The position numbers and the translations under genes were made by a program. 46,877 nt of DNA from Streptacidiphilus sp. ASG 303 (lineage in GTDB: Bacteria > Actinomycetota > Actinomycetes > Streptomycetales > Streptomycetaceae): NCBI RefSeq assembly GCF_020991365.1, contig NZ_JAJLRA010000036.1:1-46877 (forward strand). The letters run 5' to 3'. Positions 8,296 through 15,785 of this stretch are shown here, in pieces. The stretch's first letter is position 1; every line of letters begins with the position of its first letter. A model generated the notes under the pieces. It made no database searches and had not been told where the DNA came from. It worked only from the letters and a program-made list of their open reading frames with translations.

Positions 8296-9294
8296 ATGAC
8301 CTCCGACCTCGGGCCTGCCGGCCCCGCCCCCTCCCCGGACCTCCCCACCGACCCGTCCGCCGTCTCCCGGGACGCCCTGAACGGCCTCGCCACCGGCGAC
8401 GCCTTCGGCGCCCAGTTCTTCGTCCCCGACCACCTCCCGGCCCTGCGCGCGCGCCGGCTGCCGCCCCCGGTCTGGCCGTGGACCGACGACTCCGAGATGG
8501 CGTGCTCGGTCCACCTGGTCCTGGCGGAGCACGGGGAGGTGGACCAGGACGCACTGGCCCGGTCCTTCGCCGGGCGCCACGACTTCGACCGCGGCTACGG
8601 CCCCGCCATGAACCGGCTGCTGCGGCTGGTCCGCCAGGGCGACGACTGGCGGCGCCTGGCCGCCGGCCTGTTCGACGGGCAGGGCTCGTGGGGCAACGGG
8701 GCCGCGATGCGCGTCGCGCCGCTCGGCGCGTGGCACGCCGCCGACCCCGACCGGGCCGCCCGGCAGGCCGCGCTCTCCGCCGAGGTCACGCACACCCACC
8801 CCGAGGCCGTGGCCGGCGCGGTCGCCGTCGCCCTGGCCGCCTGCTGGGCGGCGCGCGCCCGCACCGCACCCCTCACCGGGGCCGACCTGCTGGACGCCGT
8901 CCTCGACGGCACCCCGCACAGCGCCGTCCGCGACGGCGTCGCCGAGGCCCGCGGGCTGCTGGGCGAGCCGCACGCGGAACTCGCCGCGCACCGGCTCGGC
9001 AACGGGCGGCAGGTCAGCGCCGTCGACACGGTGCCCTTCGCCCTGTGGTGCGCCGCGACGCACCCGGCCGACTTCGAGGCCGCGCTGTGGACGACCGCCT
9101 CGGCGGGCGGCGACGTGGACACCACCTGCGCCATCGTCGGCGGCGTCGTCGCCGCCCGCGTCGGCACCGGGGGCATCCCGGCCGCCTGGCGGGACGCGGT
9201 GGAGCCGCTGCCCGCCTGGGTGCACGGGGGCGGGGCACGGGAGGACCGGACGCCGCCGCGCCCCCGGGGCTCCGCCGCCGACGCCCGGGGGTGA
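8296..9294 (+). CDS. ADP-ribosylglycohydrolase family protein
   Basis: The 332-residue protein shows the ARH/DraG signature in order: GLATGDAFGAQF near residue 36, the metal-binding DDSEMA near 66, the WGNGAAMRVAPLG block near 135, and the C-terminal GGDVDTTCAIVGG. In this family two Mg2+ ions held by these acidic residues cleave the bond between ADP-ribose and an amino acid, nucleotide or other acceptor. It is a soluble cytoplasmic protein. The ATG at 8296 has no ribosome binding site and directly follows a promoter, so a leaderless mRNA is likely. The upstream part of the open frame is antisense to the HEAT-repeat gene. A stem-loop follows the stop. The acceptor is unknown. Confidence 0.92.
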   Translation: MTSDLGPAGPAPSPDLPTDPSAVSRDALNGLATGDAFGAQFFVPDHLPALRARRLPPPVWPWTDDSEMACSVHLVLAEHGEVDQDALARSFAGRHDFDRGYGPAMNRLLRLVRQGDDWRRLAAGLFDGQGSWGNGAAMRVAPLGAWHAADPDRAARQAALSAEVTHTHPEAVAGAVAVALAACWAARARTAPLTGADLLDAVLDGTPHSAVRDGVAEARGLLGEPHAELAAHRLGNGRQVSAVDTVPFALWCAATHPADFEAALWTTASAGGDVDTTCAIVGGVVAARVGTGGIPAAWRDAVEPLPAWVHGGGAREDRTPPRPRGSAADARG

Positions 9295-9317
9295 CCGCGG
9301 GCCCGTCCGGGCCGCGG
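9295..9317 (+). terminator. Terminator-like hairpin after the ADP-ribosylglycohydrolase
   Basis: CCGCGGGCCC pairs with GGGCCGCGG around a GTCC loop, with one bulged G. It begins one base after the stop codon. The remainder of 9318-9531 holds no gene I can support. Confidence 0.5.
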
Positions 9318-9546
9318 ACGTCCCGGGCCGCCGGGGCCACGGCGCGTCCTGCCCGTTCCGGAGGCGGCGGGCGCCGCACCCGTGACGTCCGGCCGCCCTG
9401 CCGGACGCGTGGACGGGGGGAACGGCCGCCCGCCGGGGCACGGGCGGCGGCGCGGGGGCGGGGCGGCGCAGGCGCCCGGCCGGACCGGCCGGCCCGCGGC
9501 TCCGTGGTGGCCGCCCCGTCCCGCCCTCGGCTAGCCTGGGGCCGCG

Positions 9547-10758
9547 ATGAACCGTTTGAGCACGTCACGGGGCGAGGTCGACCTCGTCCGCTTCCCCGTC
9601 GACCCCCGCGACCGGCTCCGCGCCTGGGACGCCGCCGACGAGTACCTCCTGCGTTACCTCGACGGCGACGCCGCCGGGGCCTTCCCCGTCCGGGACGGCG
9701 ACGGGGCGGCCCGGCCGGCCGCCGCGGACGGCGCACCCGCGGACCTGTCCGGCACCGTGGCCGTCGTGGGCGACCGGTGGGGGGCGCTGACCACGGTCCT
9801 CGCCGGGCACCGGCCGGTGCAGATCAGCGACTCGTTCCTCGCCCAGCAGGCCACCCGCGCCAACCTCGCGCGCAACGGCGCCGACCCGGACGCGGTGCGG
9901 CTGCTCTCCACCCGGGACACGCCCCCGGAGCGGATCGACGTCCTCCTGGTCCGCGTCCCCAAGAGCCTCGCGCTCCTGGAGGACCAGCTCCACCGCCTCG
10001 CCCCCGCCGTCCACGCCGGCACCCTCGTCGCGGGCACCGGCATGACCACGGAGATCCACACCTCCACGCTCCGCCTCTTCGAGCGGACCATCGGACCCAC
10101 CCGGACCTCCCTGGCGGTCCGCAAGGCCCGGCTCGTCCTGGCCGTGCCGGACCCGGCCCTGCCCCGGACCCCCAGCCCCTGGCCGCTCCGCTACGCCCTG
10201 CCCGACGGTGTCGGGCCGGTCTCCGGCCGGACCGTGACCAACCACGCCGGGGTCTTCTGCGCCGACCGCCTCGACATCGGCACCCGCTTCCTCCTCCAGC
10301 ACCTCCCGCGGCGCGCCGGCGCCGAGCGCGTCGTCGACCTGGGCTGCGGCAACGGCGTCGTCGGGACGGCGGCGGCCCTGGCCAACCCCGACGCCGAGGT
10401 GCTCTTCGTGGACGAGTCCCACCAGGCCGTCGCCTCGGCGGAGGCCACCTTCCGGGCCGGTGCCGGACCGGACGCGCGGGCCGAGTTCCGGGTGGGCGAC
10501 GGCCTCGCCGGGATCCCGGCCGGTTCGGTGGACCTGGTGCTGAACAACCCGCCGTTCCACGCCCACCGGGCGACGACGGACGGGACGGCCCGCCGCATGT
10601 TCGCCGGGGCGCGCGACGCCCTGCGGCCGGGCGGCGAGCTGTGGGTCGTGGGCAACCGGCACCTGGGCTACCACGTCCGGCTGCAGCGGCTCTTCGGCAA
10701 CTGCGAGGTCGTCGCGGGCAACCCCAAGTTCGTCGTCCTGCGGGCCGTCAGGGCCTGA
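9547..10758 (+). CDS. rlmG: RlmG-like rRNA (guanine-N2) methyltransferase
   Basis: The 403-residue protein has the two-lobed RlmG/RsmC architecture. The N-terminal degenerate domain carries AWDAADEYLL, ISDSFL and VPKSLALLE, which match the RlmG N-domain closely. The C-terminal Rossmann domain has the SAM motif VVDLGCGNGVVG near residue 262 and the catalytic NPPFH near 336. RlmG methylates 23S rRNA at G1835 (E. coli numbering). The distinction from RsmC rests on the N-domain match. The start is ATG 9547; TAGCCT at 9532-9537 lies nine bases upstream and no Shine-Dalgarno is seen, so a leaderless message is likely. It converges with the small coiled-coil gene. Confidence 0.8.
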   Translation: MNRLSTSRGEVDLVRFPVDPRDRLRAWDAADEYLLRYLDGDAAGAFPVRDGDGAARPAAADGAPADLSGTVAVVGDRWGALTTVLAGHRPVQISDSFLAQQATRANLARNGADPDAVRLLSTRDTPPERIDVLLVRVPKSLALLEDQLHRLAPAVHAGTLVAGTGMTTEIHTSTLRLFERTIGPTRTSLAVRKARLVLAVPDPALPRTPSPWPLRYALPDGVGPVSGRTVTNHAGVFCADRLDIGTRFLLQHLPRRAGAERVVDLGCGNGVVGTAAALANPDAEVLFVDESHQAVASAEATFRAGAGPDARAEFRVGDGLAGIPAGSVDLVLNNPPFHAHRATTDGTARRMFAGARDALRPGGELWVVGNRHLGYHVRLQRLFGNCEVVAGNPKFVVLRAVRA

Positions 10759-10860
10759 CCGGCGCCGGCGCCCGGCCGCTGCACCCGGCCGCGTGCGCCG
10801 GGGCGGCCCGGGCGCCGGGGACCGGCCGGCCCGGGCCGGGGGCGCTGCGGCCCGCTCCGG

Positions 10861-11097
10861 TCAGAGCCGTTCGGCGATCAGCAGCTCGTGCGCCCGGCGG
10901 GCGCCGCGGGCCGTCCGCTCCCGGTCGGCCTCCTGCGCCGGGATCTCCTCCAGGCCCTCGGCGAGGGCGCGGACCGCCTGGGCGAGGGTCTGCACCTGCG
11001 ACTCCAGCGTCCGCAGCCGCTCCTCCGTGCTCTCCCGGCCCTGGACGGACACCGGGGTGGCCCGGCCGGCCGTCTCCGCGGGGGTGTACTCGGTCAT
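10861..11097 (-). CDS. Small coiled-coil protein, unknown function
   Basis: The 78-residue product (start MTEYTPAETAGRA) has a heptad-like stretch ERLRTLESQVQTLAQAVRAL near residues 26-45, ending in charged helical sequence. There is no signal peptide or membrane segment. ATG 11097 has GGAG about eight bases upstream; the longer open frame runs into tandem repeats and is not credible. It lies divergent from the downstream kinase gene with a repeat-rich gap. It probably oligomerises or binds a partner, but nothing more can be said. Confidence 0.65.
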   Translation of the reverse strand: MTEYTPAETAGRATPVSVQGRESTEERLRTLESQVQTLAQAVRALAEGLEEIPAQEADRERTARGARRAHELLIAERL

Positions 11098-11144
11098 GGT
11101 CCGCTCCGTCCGTTCCGTGCACTCCGTACTGCTGCGTACCCGCC

Positions 11145-11186
11145 TGCCGCGTGCCGCGTGCCGCGTGCCGCGTGCCGCGTGCCGCG
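11145..11186. repeat. Six perfect copies of a 7-bp repeat (TGCCGCG)
   Basis: Six head-to-tail TGCCGCG units lie in the 497-bp gene-free stretch 11098-11594 upstream of the kinase gene. The copies are identical, which suggests recent expansion by slippage. Confidence 0.85.
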
Positions 11187-11226
11187 CGTCCGCGGCCCTG
11201 CCCGCACCCGGACCGGCGTGCGTCCC

Positions 11227-11278
11227 CGGCCGCTCCGCGCGGCCGCTCCGCGCGGCCGCTCCGCGCGGCCGCTCCGCG
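11227..11278. repeat. Four perfect copies of a 13-bp repeat (CGGCCGCTCCGCG)
   Basis: Four identical 13-bp units follow the 7-bp array. Each contains a self-complementary GCGGCCGC-type core, so the array can form several alternative hairpins. The rest of the gap up to 11594 holds only GC-rich sequence; a TACGCT at 11531-11536 is a possible -10 box for the kinase gene. Confidence 0.85.
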
Positions 11279-11594
11279 TGCGGCGCCCGGCGGGCCCGCC
11301 GCGCGGCGCCTCCTCCTCCAGGCTCCGCCCCGGGGGCGCGGCGGCGCGTGGGGCCGAAGGTCCCCGCCCCGAGGCGCCTCGGCCCTGCTGCCCCCGGCCG
11401 GCCCGCGCGGGCACGGTCCGTGCCCGCCGCGCCCGGCCGCCGCACCCGGCCGGCCCGGCCCCGCGGGCCGGTCCGCCGCGGGCCGCCCCCGCCGGGGCGG
11501 CGGCCGTGCATGAGCCCCACGGAAGGTCTGTACGCTGAAGATCGCCGCGGCAGGGAGCCGCGCCCCGAGCGGAGTGGGACAGGGAGGCACCCGG

Positions 11595-12917
11595 GTGCTG
11601 GTGGCGGATCGGTACCGGCTGGACACGGCGATCGGCCGCGGCGGGATGGGGGAGGTCTGGCGCGGCCAGGACACGGTGCTGGGCCGTCCGGTGGCGGTGA
11701 AGCTGCTGCTGGCCGGGGACGCCGACGAGGAGGCCGCCGCCCGGTTCCGCCTGGAGGCGCAGACGGCCGCGCGGCTGCACGACCCGCACGTGGTGACCGT
11801 CTTCGACTTCGGCTCCTGGAACGACCGCTTCTACCTGGTGATGGAGCTGGTCGACGGCACGAGCCTCGCCCAGGAGCTCGACGCCCACGGCCCCCGGCCC
11901 GTCGAGGCCGTCGCCGCGATCGCGGCCCAGGCCGCCGCGGGGCTCGCCGCCGCCCACCGCCAGGGCGTGATCCACCGCGACATCAAGCCCGGCAACCTCA
12001 TGCGGAGCTCCGACGGCACCGTCAAGATCGCCGACTTCGGCATCGCCCGCTTCGCCGACGACGCCTCCGCCGCGCTCACCGGCGCCGGCCAGATCATCGG
12101 CACCAGCCTCTACCTGGCGCCCGAACGCGCCCTGGGCCGGCCCGCCGGGCCCGCCTCCGACGTGTACGCCCTCGGCTGCGTCCTCTACCAGCTCCTGGTC
12201 GGCGCGCTGCCCTTCGAGGCGGACAACGCCGCCGCGGTGCTCCACCTCCACGTCGCCACCGAGCCCGCACCGCCGTCCTGGCGCTGCCCCCAGCTCCCGC
12301 CCGCGTTCGAGGCGTACCTGCTGCGGATGATGGCCAAGCAGCCCGAGGAGCGGCCGGCGGCGCAGGAGGTCGCCGACTGGTTCTCCGGCCCGGCCTGGCG
12401 GGGCGCCGCCCCGCAGCCGGGACCGGCCGCCCCCGCCCCGCCGCCCGCGACCGCCGTGTACGCCCTGCCGGGGACCCCGCCCGCGCCCGCGGCGGGCCCG
12501 CGCCGCGCCGCCGCGGCCGGCACCGGTGCCCGGCGCGCGGCGGCGGGCACCGGGACCCGCCGCGCCCCCGCGGCCGTCGGCCGCCGTGCCGCGGCCCCGC
12601 AGCCCGGGTCGCTGCACCTGCGGCTGCGCGCGGGCATGCGCCGCCACAAGGCGCTGACCATCGGCGCCGCCGGGATCGCGGCCCTCGTGCTGTCCGCGAT
12701 GCTCGGCTCGGCCCTGGCCGCCCCGGCCGGCAACGCCGTGACGCCGTCCGGCCCCTCCGCCTCCTCGCCGGGCGCCGCCCCGGCGCCGGACCCCTCCGGC
12801 TCCTCCGCGGCCCCGGTGCAGTCCCCGGCGGCCGTCGGGAACGGCGGGGACACCGGCAGCGGCGGCGAGGCCGAGCCCCACGGCCGGCCCGCCCACGGGA
12901 AGCACCACAAGGGCTGA
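11595..12917 (+). CDS. Membrane Ser/Thr protein kinase (PknB-like catalytic domain, no PASTA)
   Basis: The 440-residue protein has a Hanks-type kinase domain: glycine loop GRGGMGEV near residue 14, ATP-binding Lys36 in VAVKLL, catalytic HRDIKPGN with Asp129, DFG at 147-149, and the APE motif near 175. A Pro/Ala-rich juxtamembrane region follows, then one membrane span at about 353-376. A short extracellular tail is rich in Ser, Pro and Gly and has no PASTA repeats, so the sensory signal is unknown. The open frame also offers GTG 11574, but GTG 11595 is preferred because GGGAGG lies seven bases upstream. The tail ends in a basic GKHHKG. Confidence 0.93.
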   Translation: MLVADRYRLDTAIGRGGMGEVWRGQDTVLGRPVAVKLLLAGDADEEAAARFRLEAQTAARLHDPHVVTVFDFGSWNDRFYLVMELVDGTSLAQELDAHGPRPVEAVAAIAAQAAAGLAAAHRQGVIHRDIKPGNLMRSSDGTVKIADFGIARFADDASAALTGAGQIIGTSLYLAPERALGRPAGPASDVYALGCVLYQLLVGALPFEADNAAAVLHLHVATEPAPPSWRCPQLPPAFEAYLLRMMAKQPEERPAAQEVADWFSGPAWRGAAPQPGPAAPAPPPATAVYALPGTPPAPAAGPRRAAAAGTGARRAAAGTGTRRAPAAVGRRAAAPQPGSLHLRLRAGMRRHKALTIGAAGIAALVLSAMLGSALAAPAGNAVTPSGPSASSPGAAPAPDPSGSSAAPVQSPAAVGNGGDTGSGGEAEPHGRPAHGKHHKG

Positions 12918-13041
12918 GAGCAGGGCGGGGACCGCCGGGACACCGTGTCCGATTCCCGCCAGCGGACCCCGGCCGCCCCCCGCAGACTGGGAGGCGTACG
13001 ACAGCCCGGCGGCCCGCCGGGGACGACGGAAGGACGGGCCC

Positions 13042-13542
13042 GTGACGACGGTCTACACGACCCTGGACAGCCCCGTGGGCGAGATCCTCCTCGTGGGCGA
13101 GGAGTCCGCGACCGCGCCGGGCGGCATCGCCCTGGCATCCCTCACCCTGCCCGGGCAGCGCCGCGGCGCCGTGGTCCGCGACGGCTGGCGGCGCGACCCC
13201 GGGGCCCTCGCCGAGGCCGCGGACCGGCTGCGGGCCTACTTCGGCGGCGACCCCGTCCGGTTCGACCTGGAGTACGCCGTGCGGGGCACCGACTTCCAGC
13301 GCCGGGTCTGGGACGCGCTGGACGCCCTCCCGTACGGCACCACGACCACCTACGGCCGCCTCGCCGAGCAGATCGGGGCCCCGCGCGCCGCCGTCCGGGC
13401 GGTGGGCGCCGCGGTCGGCGCCAACCCGCTGCTGGTGCTCCGGCCCTGCCACCGCGTCCTCGGCGCGGACGGCTCGCTGACCGGGTACGCGGCCGGCCTC
13501 GACCGCAAGCGCCTCCTCCTCGACCTCGAACGCCGCGCCTGA
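13042..13542 (+). CDS. ogt: Methylated-DNA-[protein]-cysteine S-methyltransferase
   Basis: The 166-residue protein matches Ogt/AGT suicide DNA-repair proteins. It has an N-terminal ribonuclease-like domain and the C-terminal domain with RGTDFQRRVWDAL, the helix-turn-helix region TTYGRLAEQIG, and the acceptor-site PCHRV with Cys136. It transfers the alkyl group from O6-alkylguanine to that cysteine irreversibly. The GTG start at 13042 has GGAAGGA upstream. It lies 124 bp after the kinase gene on the same strand. A weak stem (CGGGGC/GCCCCG, 13548-13568) follows the stop. Confidence 0.94.
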   Translation: MTTVYTTLDSPVGEILLVGEESATAPGGIALASLTLPGQRRGAVVRDGWRRDPGALAEAADRLRAYFGGDPVRFDLEYAVRGTDFQRRVWDALDALPYGTTTTYGRLAEQIGAPRAAVRAVGAAVGANPLLVLRPCHRVLGADGSLTGYAAGLDRKRLLLDLERRA

Positions 13543-13687
13543 CACCACGGGGCGGCTGGGGAGCCCCGGCCCGGTCCGGGTCGGTCCGGACCGTGCCCCA
13601 CCGCCGCCCGCCCGGCTCGCCGCCGCCGGGCCCCGTCCCCGCGCCCCCGGGAGCCCCGCCGCCGTCCGCGCGCGGGGCCGCCCCGAG

Positions 13688-13731
13688 GGGCCGATCGGCC
13701 CTTGGCCGCCGCCCGGTGCCCGGGTGACGGT
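13688..13731 (+). promoter_or_regulatory. DevR/OsdR-like box and -10 region in front of the avidin-like gene
   Basis: GGGCCGATCGGCCC (13688-13701) is a perfect 14-bp palindrome. After a 24-bp gap comes GACGGT (13726-13731), a possible -10 box. The same layout occurs at the CBS gene (gap 25) and the Usp gene (gap 23), where the boxes read GGGAC-N4-GGCCC. The box would be centred near -43, a normal activator position. Confidence 0.5.
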
Positions 13732-13795
13732 GGGAGACGGGGGGTGCACCCTCCGGGCCGCCCCCGCAGGCCCACCCCTCAGGACAGGACAGGCC

Positions 13796-14185
13796 ATGGA
13801 CATCTCCGGAGACTGGTACAGCCGCCTGGGCTCGCGCATGCACCTGGAGACCGACCCGTCCGGCGGCGTCAGCGGGACGTACGTCTCCGGGACCGGCCAC
13901 GCGGTGGGCCCCTACCCGCTCGTCGGACGCTGGGACCCGCTCTCCTCCGCGTCGCAGGGCACCGTCCTCGGGTGGACGGTGACCTGGCGCAACGACCGCG
14001 GCGACGCCAACTCGGTGACCAGCTGGAGCGGCCAGTACTACGACGACCGCGGCGCCGACGGGGAGCGGATCTGCGCCTCCTGGCTCCTGACGACCTCCGC
14101 CGAGTCCGTCGACGCCTGGCGGTCCACCACGGTCGGCCAGGACGTCTTCACCCGCGACGCGGGCAGGGCCCGCGCGTCCGGCTAG
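13796..14185 (+). CDS. Avidin/streptavidin-family protein without a signal peptide
   Basis: The 129-residue product aligns along its length with streptavidin: GDWYSRLGS, SGTYVSGTG, LVGRWD, LGWTVTWRN, VTSWSGQYY, ASWLLTT, DAWRSTTVGQDVFT. Of the biotin contacts, those equal to streptavidin Ser27, Tyr43, Ser45, Trp79, Ser88, Thr90, Trp92, Trp108, Trp120 and Asp128 are kept. Asn23 is replaced by Ser9 and Asn49 by His35. Unlike streptavidin it lacks a signal peptide, so it should stay in the cytoplasm. The start ATG 13796 has AGGACAGG upstream. The longer open frame to GTG 13724 adds no signal either. Ligand binding is likely, but the affinity and even the identity of the ligand are open. Confidence 0.88.
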   Translation: MDISGDWYSRLGSRMHLETDPSGGVSGTYVSGTGHAVGPYPLVGRWDPLSSASQGTVLGWTVTWRNDRGDANSVTSWSGQYYDDRGADGERICASWLLTTSAESVDAWRSTTVGQDVFTRDAGRARASG

Positions 14186-14291
14186 AAGCCGGGATCCTCG
14201 TCGGTCCTCCGGCCGTCTTCCCGCTGCCGCTGCCGCTGCCGCTGCCGCCCCGGCCTCGCGCCGGCACGCGACGGGTCGGCCGGGGTGCGGC

Positions 14292-14314
14292 CGGGAGCAC
14301 GCGCGGTGCTCCCG
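14292..14314. terminator. Bidirectional hairpin between convergent genes
   Basis: CGGGAGCAC and GTGCTCCCG form a perfect 9-bp stem around GCGCG. It sits in the 338-bp gap 14186-14523 between the convergent avidin-like and VOC genes. The gap also holds a short run of CCGCTG repeats near 14221-14247 and no other feature I can support. Confidence 0.65.
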
Positions 14315-14523
14315 ACCTGCAACGGCAGGACGTGCTGACGGCCCCGTGCGCGGCAGGGGAGGGAGCACGTCCGGGTGAGGAGGGAGGAGGAGTGTCGGGT
14401 CCTGCTCCGGGTGCCCGCGTCGGCGGCGGTGGCCGCCCGGCGGCCTCGCAGGCCGGGGCAGTGCTGCCGGCGGGCGGGGACGGTCCGCAGGTCCGGCCCG
14501 GACGCCGCGGCACCGGCGGCGCC

Positions 14524-14967
14524 TCAACCGACCGGGCTCGCGCCCTCCTCGAAGATGTTGATGAAGTTCCCGTCGTTGTCCCGGATCGCGGTGGAGACGC
14601 TTCCGTCGCCGAGGTCCATCCGCTCCCAGAGGATCGTCACGCCCTGCTCGCGGAGGACCTCCGTGGCACTGCCCAGGTCCTCGACCCGGAAGACCAGGGC
14701 CTTGGTGCCGATCGGCCGGATGTGGGCGGGCGGCTCCGCGGTCAGCTCGGGGATCCGGAAGCCGTCGGCGGGCTGGAGCAGTTCGAGCCGGAAGCCGGGA
14801 CCCTGCAGGAAGGCCACGTCGGCGCCGATGGCGTCGAAGCGGGACTTCGCCAGCAGCGTGAGCCCGAACACCCGGTTCCACCACGCGATGGAGGCGTCGA
14901 GGTCGCTCACGGTCGTCGTGACGTTGTGCAGGCTGTAGGAGAAGCGCGGCTGGTCGGTGGTGGTCAT
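14524..14967 (-). CDS. VOC-family (glyoxalase/dioxygenase fold) protein
   Basis: The 147-residue protein has the two-module beta-alpha-beta-beta-beta fold. It starts with SLHNVTTTVSDLDASIAWW and ends with AIRDNDGNFINIFEE, where glutamate and His positions usually hold the metal. Members range from lactoylglutathione lyase to fosfomycin-resistance enzymes and epimerases; no substrate is evident. The start is taken at ATG 14967 because the fold begins directly after it; the in-frame upstream extension has no conserved sense. The ribosome binding site is weak (GGACGGA). Confidence 0.88.
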   Translation of the reverse strand: MTTTDQPRFSYSLHNVTTTVSDLDASIAWWNRVFGLTLLAKSRFDAIGADVAFLQGPGFRLELLQPADGFRIPELTAEPPAHIRPIGTKALVFRVEDLGSATEVLREQGVTILWERMDLGDGSVSTAIRDNDGNFINIFEEGASPVG

Positions 14968-15175
14968 CGTGATCCGTCCGTTTGCTGCGGTGTGGGCCCT
15001 CGGCCACGTGGGCGCGGGTCGGAGGCCCGGAGTCCTCGCGCTGCCGGCACGTCGCAGTGCACGGGTGCTGCGGAGCACGGCCGGTCGTGCCCCCGGCCGG
15101 GCGCCCCCGCGCCCGGCCGGGGGCGGTCCTGACGGCCGGGACCCGCCTCCGGTCCGCCGGCGGCCCGCGCGCCCG

Positions 15176-15595
15176 CTAGGGCGTCGTCTCCGCCAGCGTC
15201 CCGACGGTGGCCGCGAGGTCGGCCATGAGCTGGGTGGTCTGCCACACCAGGTCGTCGTAGGCCAGCATCCCCACCAGGGCCCCCTCCGACATCACCGGCA
15301 GGTGCCGGACGTGCCCCGTGCGCATGGCGCGGTAGGCCACCGAGAGGTCCTCGTCGGCGTCCAGCACGAGCGGACCGCGCGACATGACCCCGTCCACCCG
15401 GCTCGACGGGGACAGGCCCCGGGCCAGCGCCCGCACCACCAGGTCGCGGTCGGTGACGATGCCGACGACCTTGCCGTCGTCGACCACGGGCAGCGCGCCC
15501 ACCGACGCGTCCGCCATGTGCTGGGCGGCGTCCCCGACGGTCGTCAGCGGGGGGATGCTCGCCGGCGGTGTGCTCATCGCGTACTTGATCTGCAT
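15176..15595 (-). CDS. CBS-domain pair protein
   Basis: The 139-residue protein is made of two CBS domains, with GIVTDRDLVVRAL closing the first and HLPVMSEGALVGMLAYDDL closing the second. CBS pairs bind adenosyl nucleotides (AMP, ATP or SAM) or NAD and act as energy sensors. Stand-alone CBS proteins of this type in actinobacteria are often part of the dormancy/hypoxia response. The start is ATG 15595 with GGAGGAGAGG upstream; the in-frame extension lacks family sense. The promoter region carries a DevR/OsdR-like box. The neighbouring genes do not suggest an operon. Confidence 0.92.
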   Translation of the reverse strand: MQIKYAMSTPPASIPPLTTVGDAAQHMADASVGALPVVDDGKVVGIVTDRDLVVRALARGLSPSSRVDGVMSRGPLVLDADEDLSVAYRAMRTGHVRHLPVMSEGALVGMLAYDDLVWQTTQLMADLAATVGTLAETTP

Positions 15596-15642
15596 GGCGG
15601 CCTCTCCTCCGGGCGGAGCGGGCGGGGCTTCCCGCTCCCTCC

Positions 15643-15687
15643 AGGCTCGCCCCGCAGGCCGCCGCCGCGCCAAGGGCCCAAGGTCCC
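15643..15687 (-). promoter_or_regulatory. DevR/OsdR-like box and -10 region in front of the CBS gene
   Basis: On the minus strand GGGACCTTGGGCCC (complement of 15674-15687) is followed after 25 bp by GAGCCTGGAGGGAG. A near-identical GAGGCTGGAGGGAG stands 23 bp from the related box at the Usp gene. GAGCCT (15643-15648) would be the -10 box. The 14-bp box matches 11 of 14 positions of the mycobacterial DosR core GGGACTWWAGTCCC as I recall it. Confidence 0.55.
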
Positions 15688-15785
15688 CCGCAGCCGGTCG
15701 GCAGGCCCCGGCCCGGCCCGCCGACCCGTACGGGCGGCGGGCCGGGCCGGGGCGCGGGCCTGGGCGGGGCGCGGGCCGGGGCGCG

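Noticed and set aside
4145-8554. A 1469-codon open frame on the minus strand
   Set aside because: It is open only because the DNA is GC-rich. The real content is the TetR gene at its 3' end; the rest runs antisense to or across the esterase and HEAT-repeat genes with no family sense.
5065-9294. A 1409-codon open frame on the plus strand
   Set aside because: Only its last 332 codons, the ADP-ribosylglycohydrolase, have family sense. The upstream part is antisense to the HEAT-repeat gene.
11145-11278. Possible CRISPR-like array
   Set aside because: Units are 7 and 13 bp long and directly adjacent, with no unique spacers and no cas genes. They are simple tandem repeats.
7356-11513. A 1385-codon open frame on the plus strand
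   Set aside because: The translation is an Arg/Pro/Ala-rich shadow of the ADP-ribosylglycohydrolase and RlmG genes in the wrong frame.
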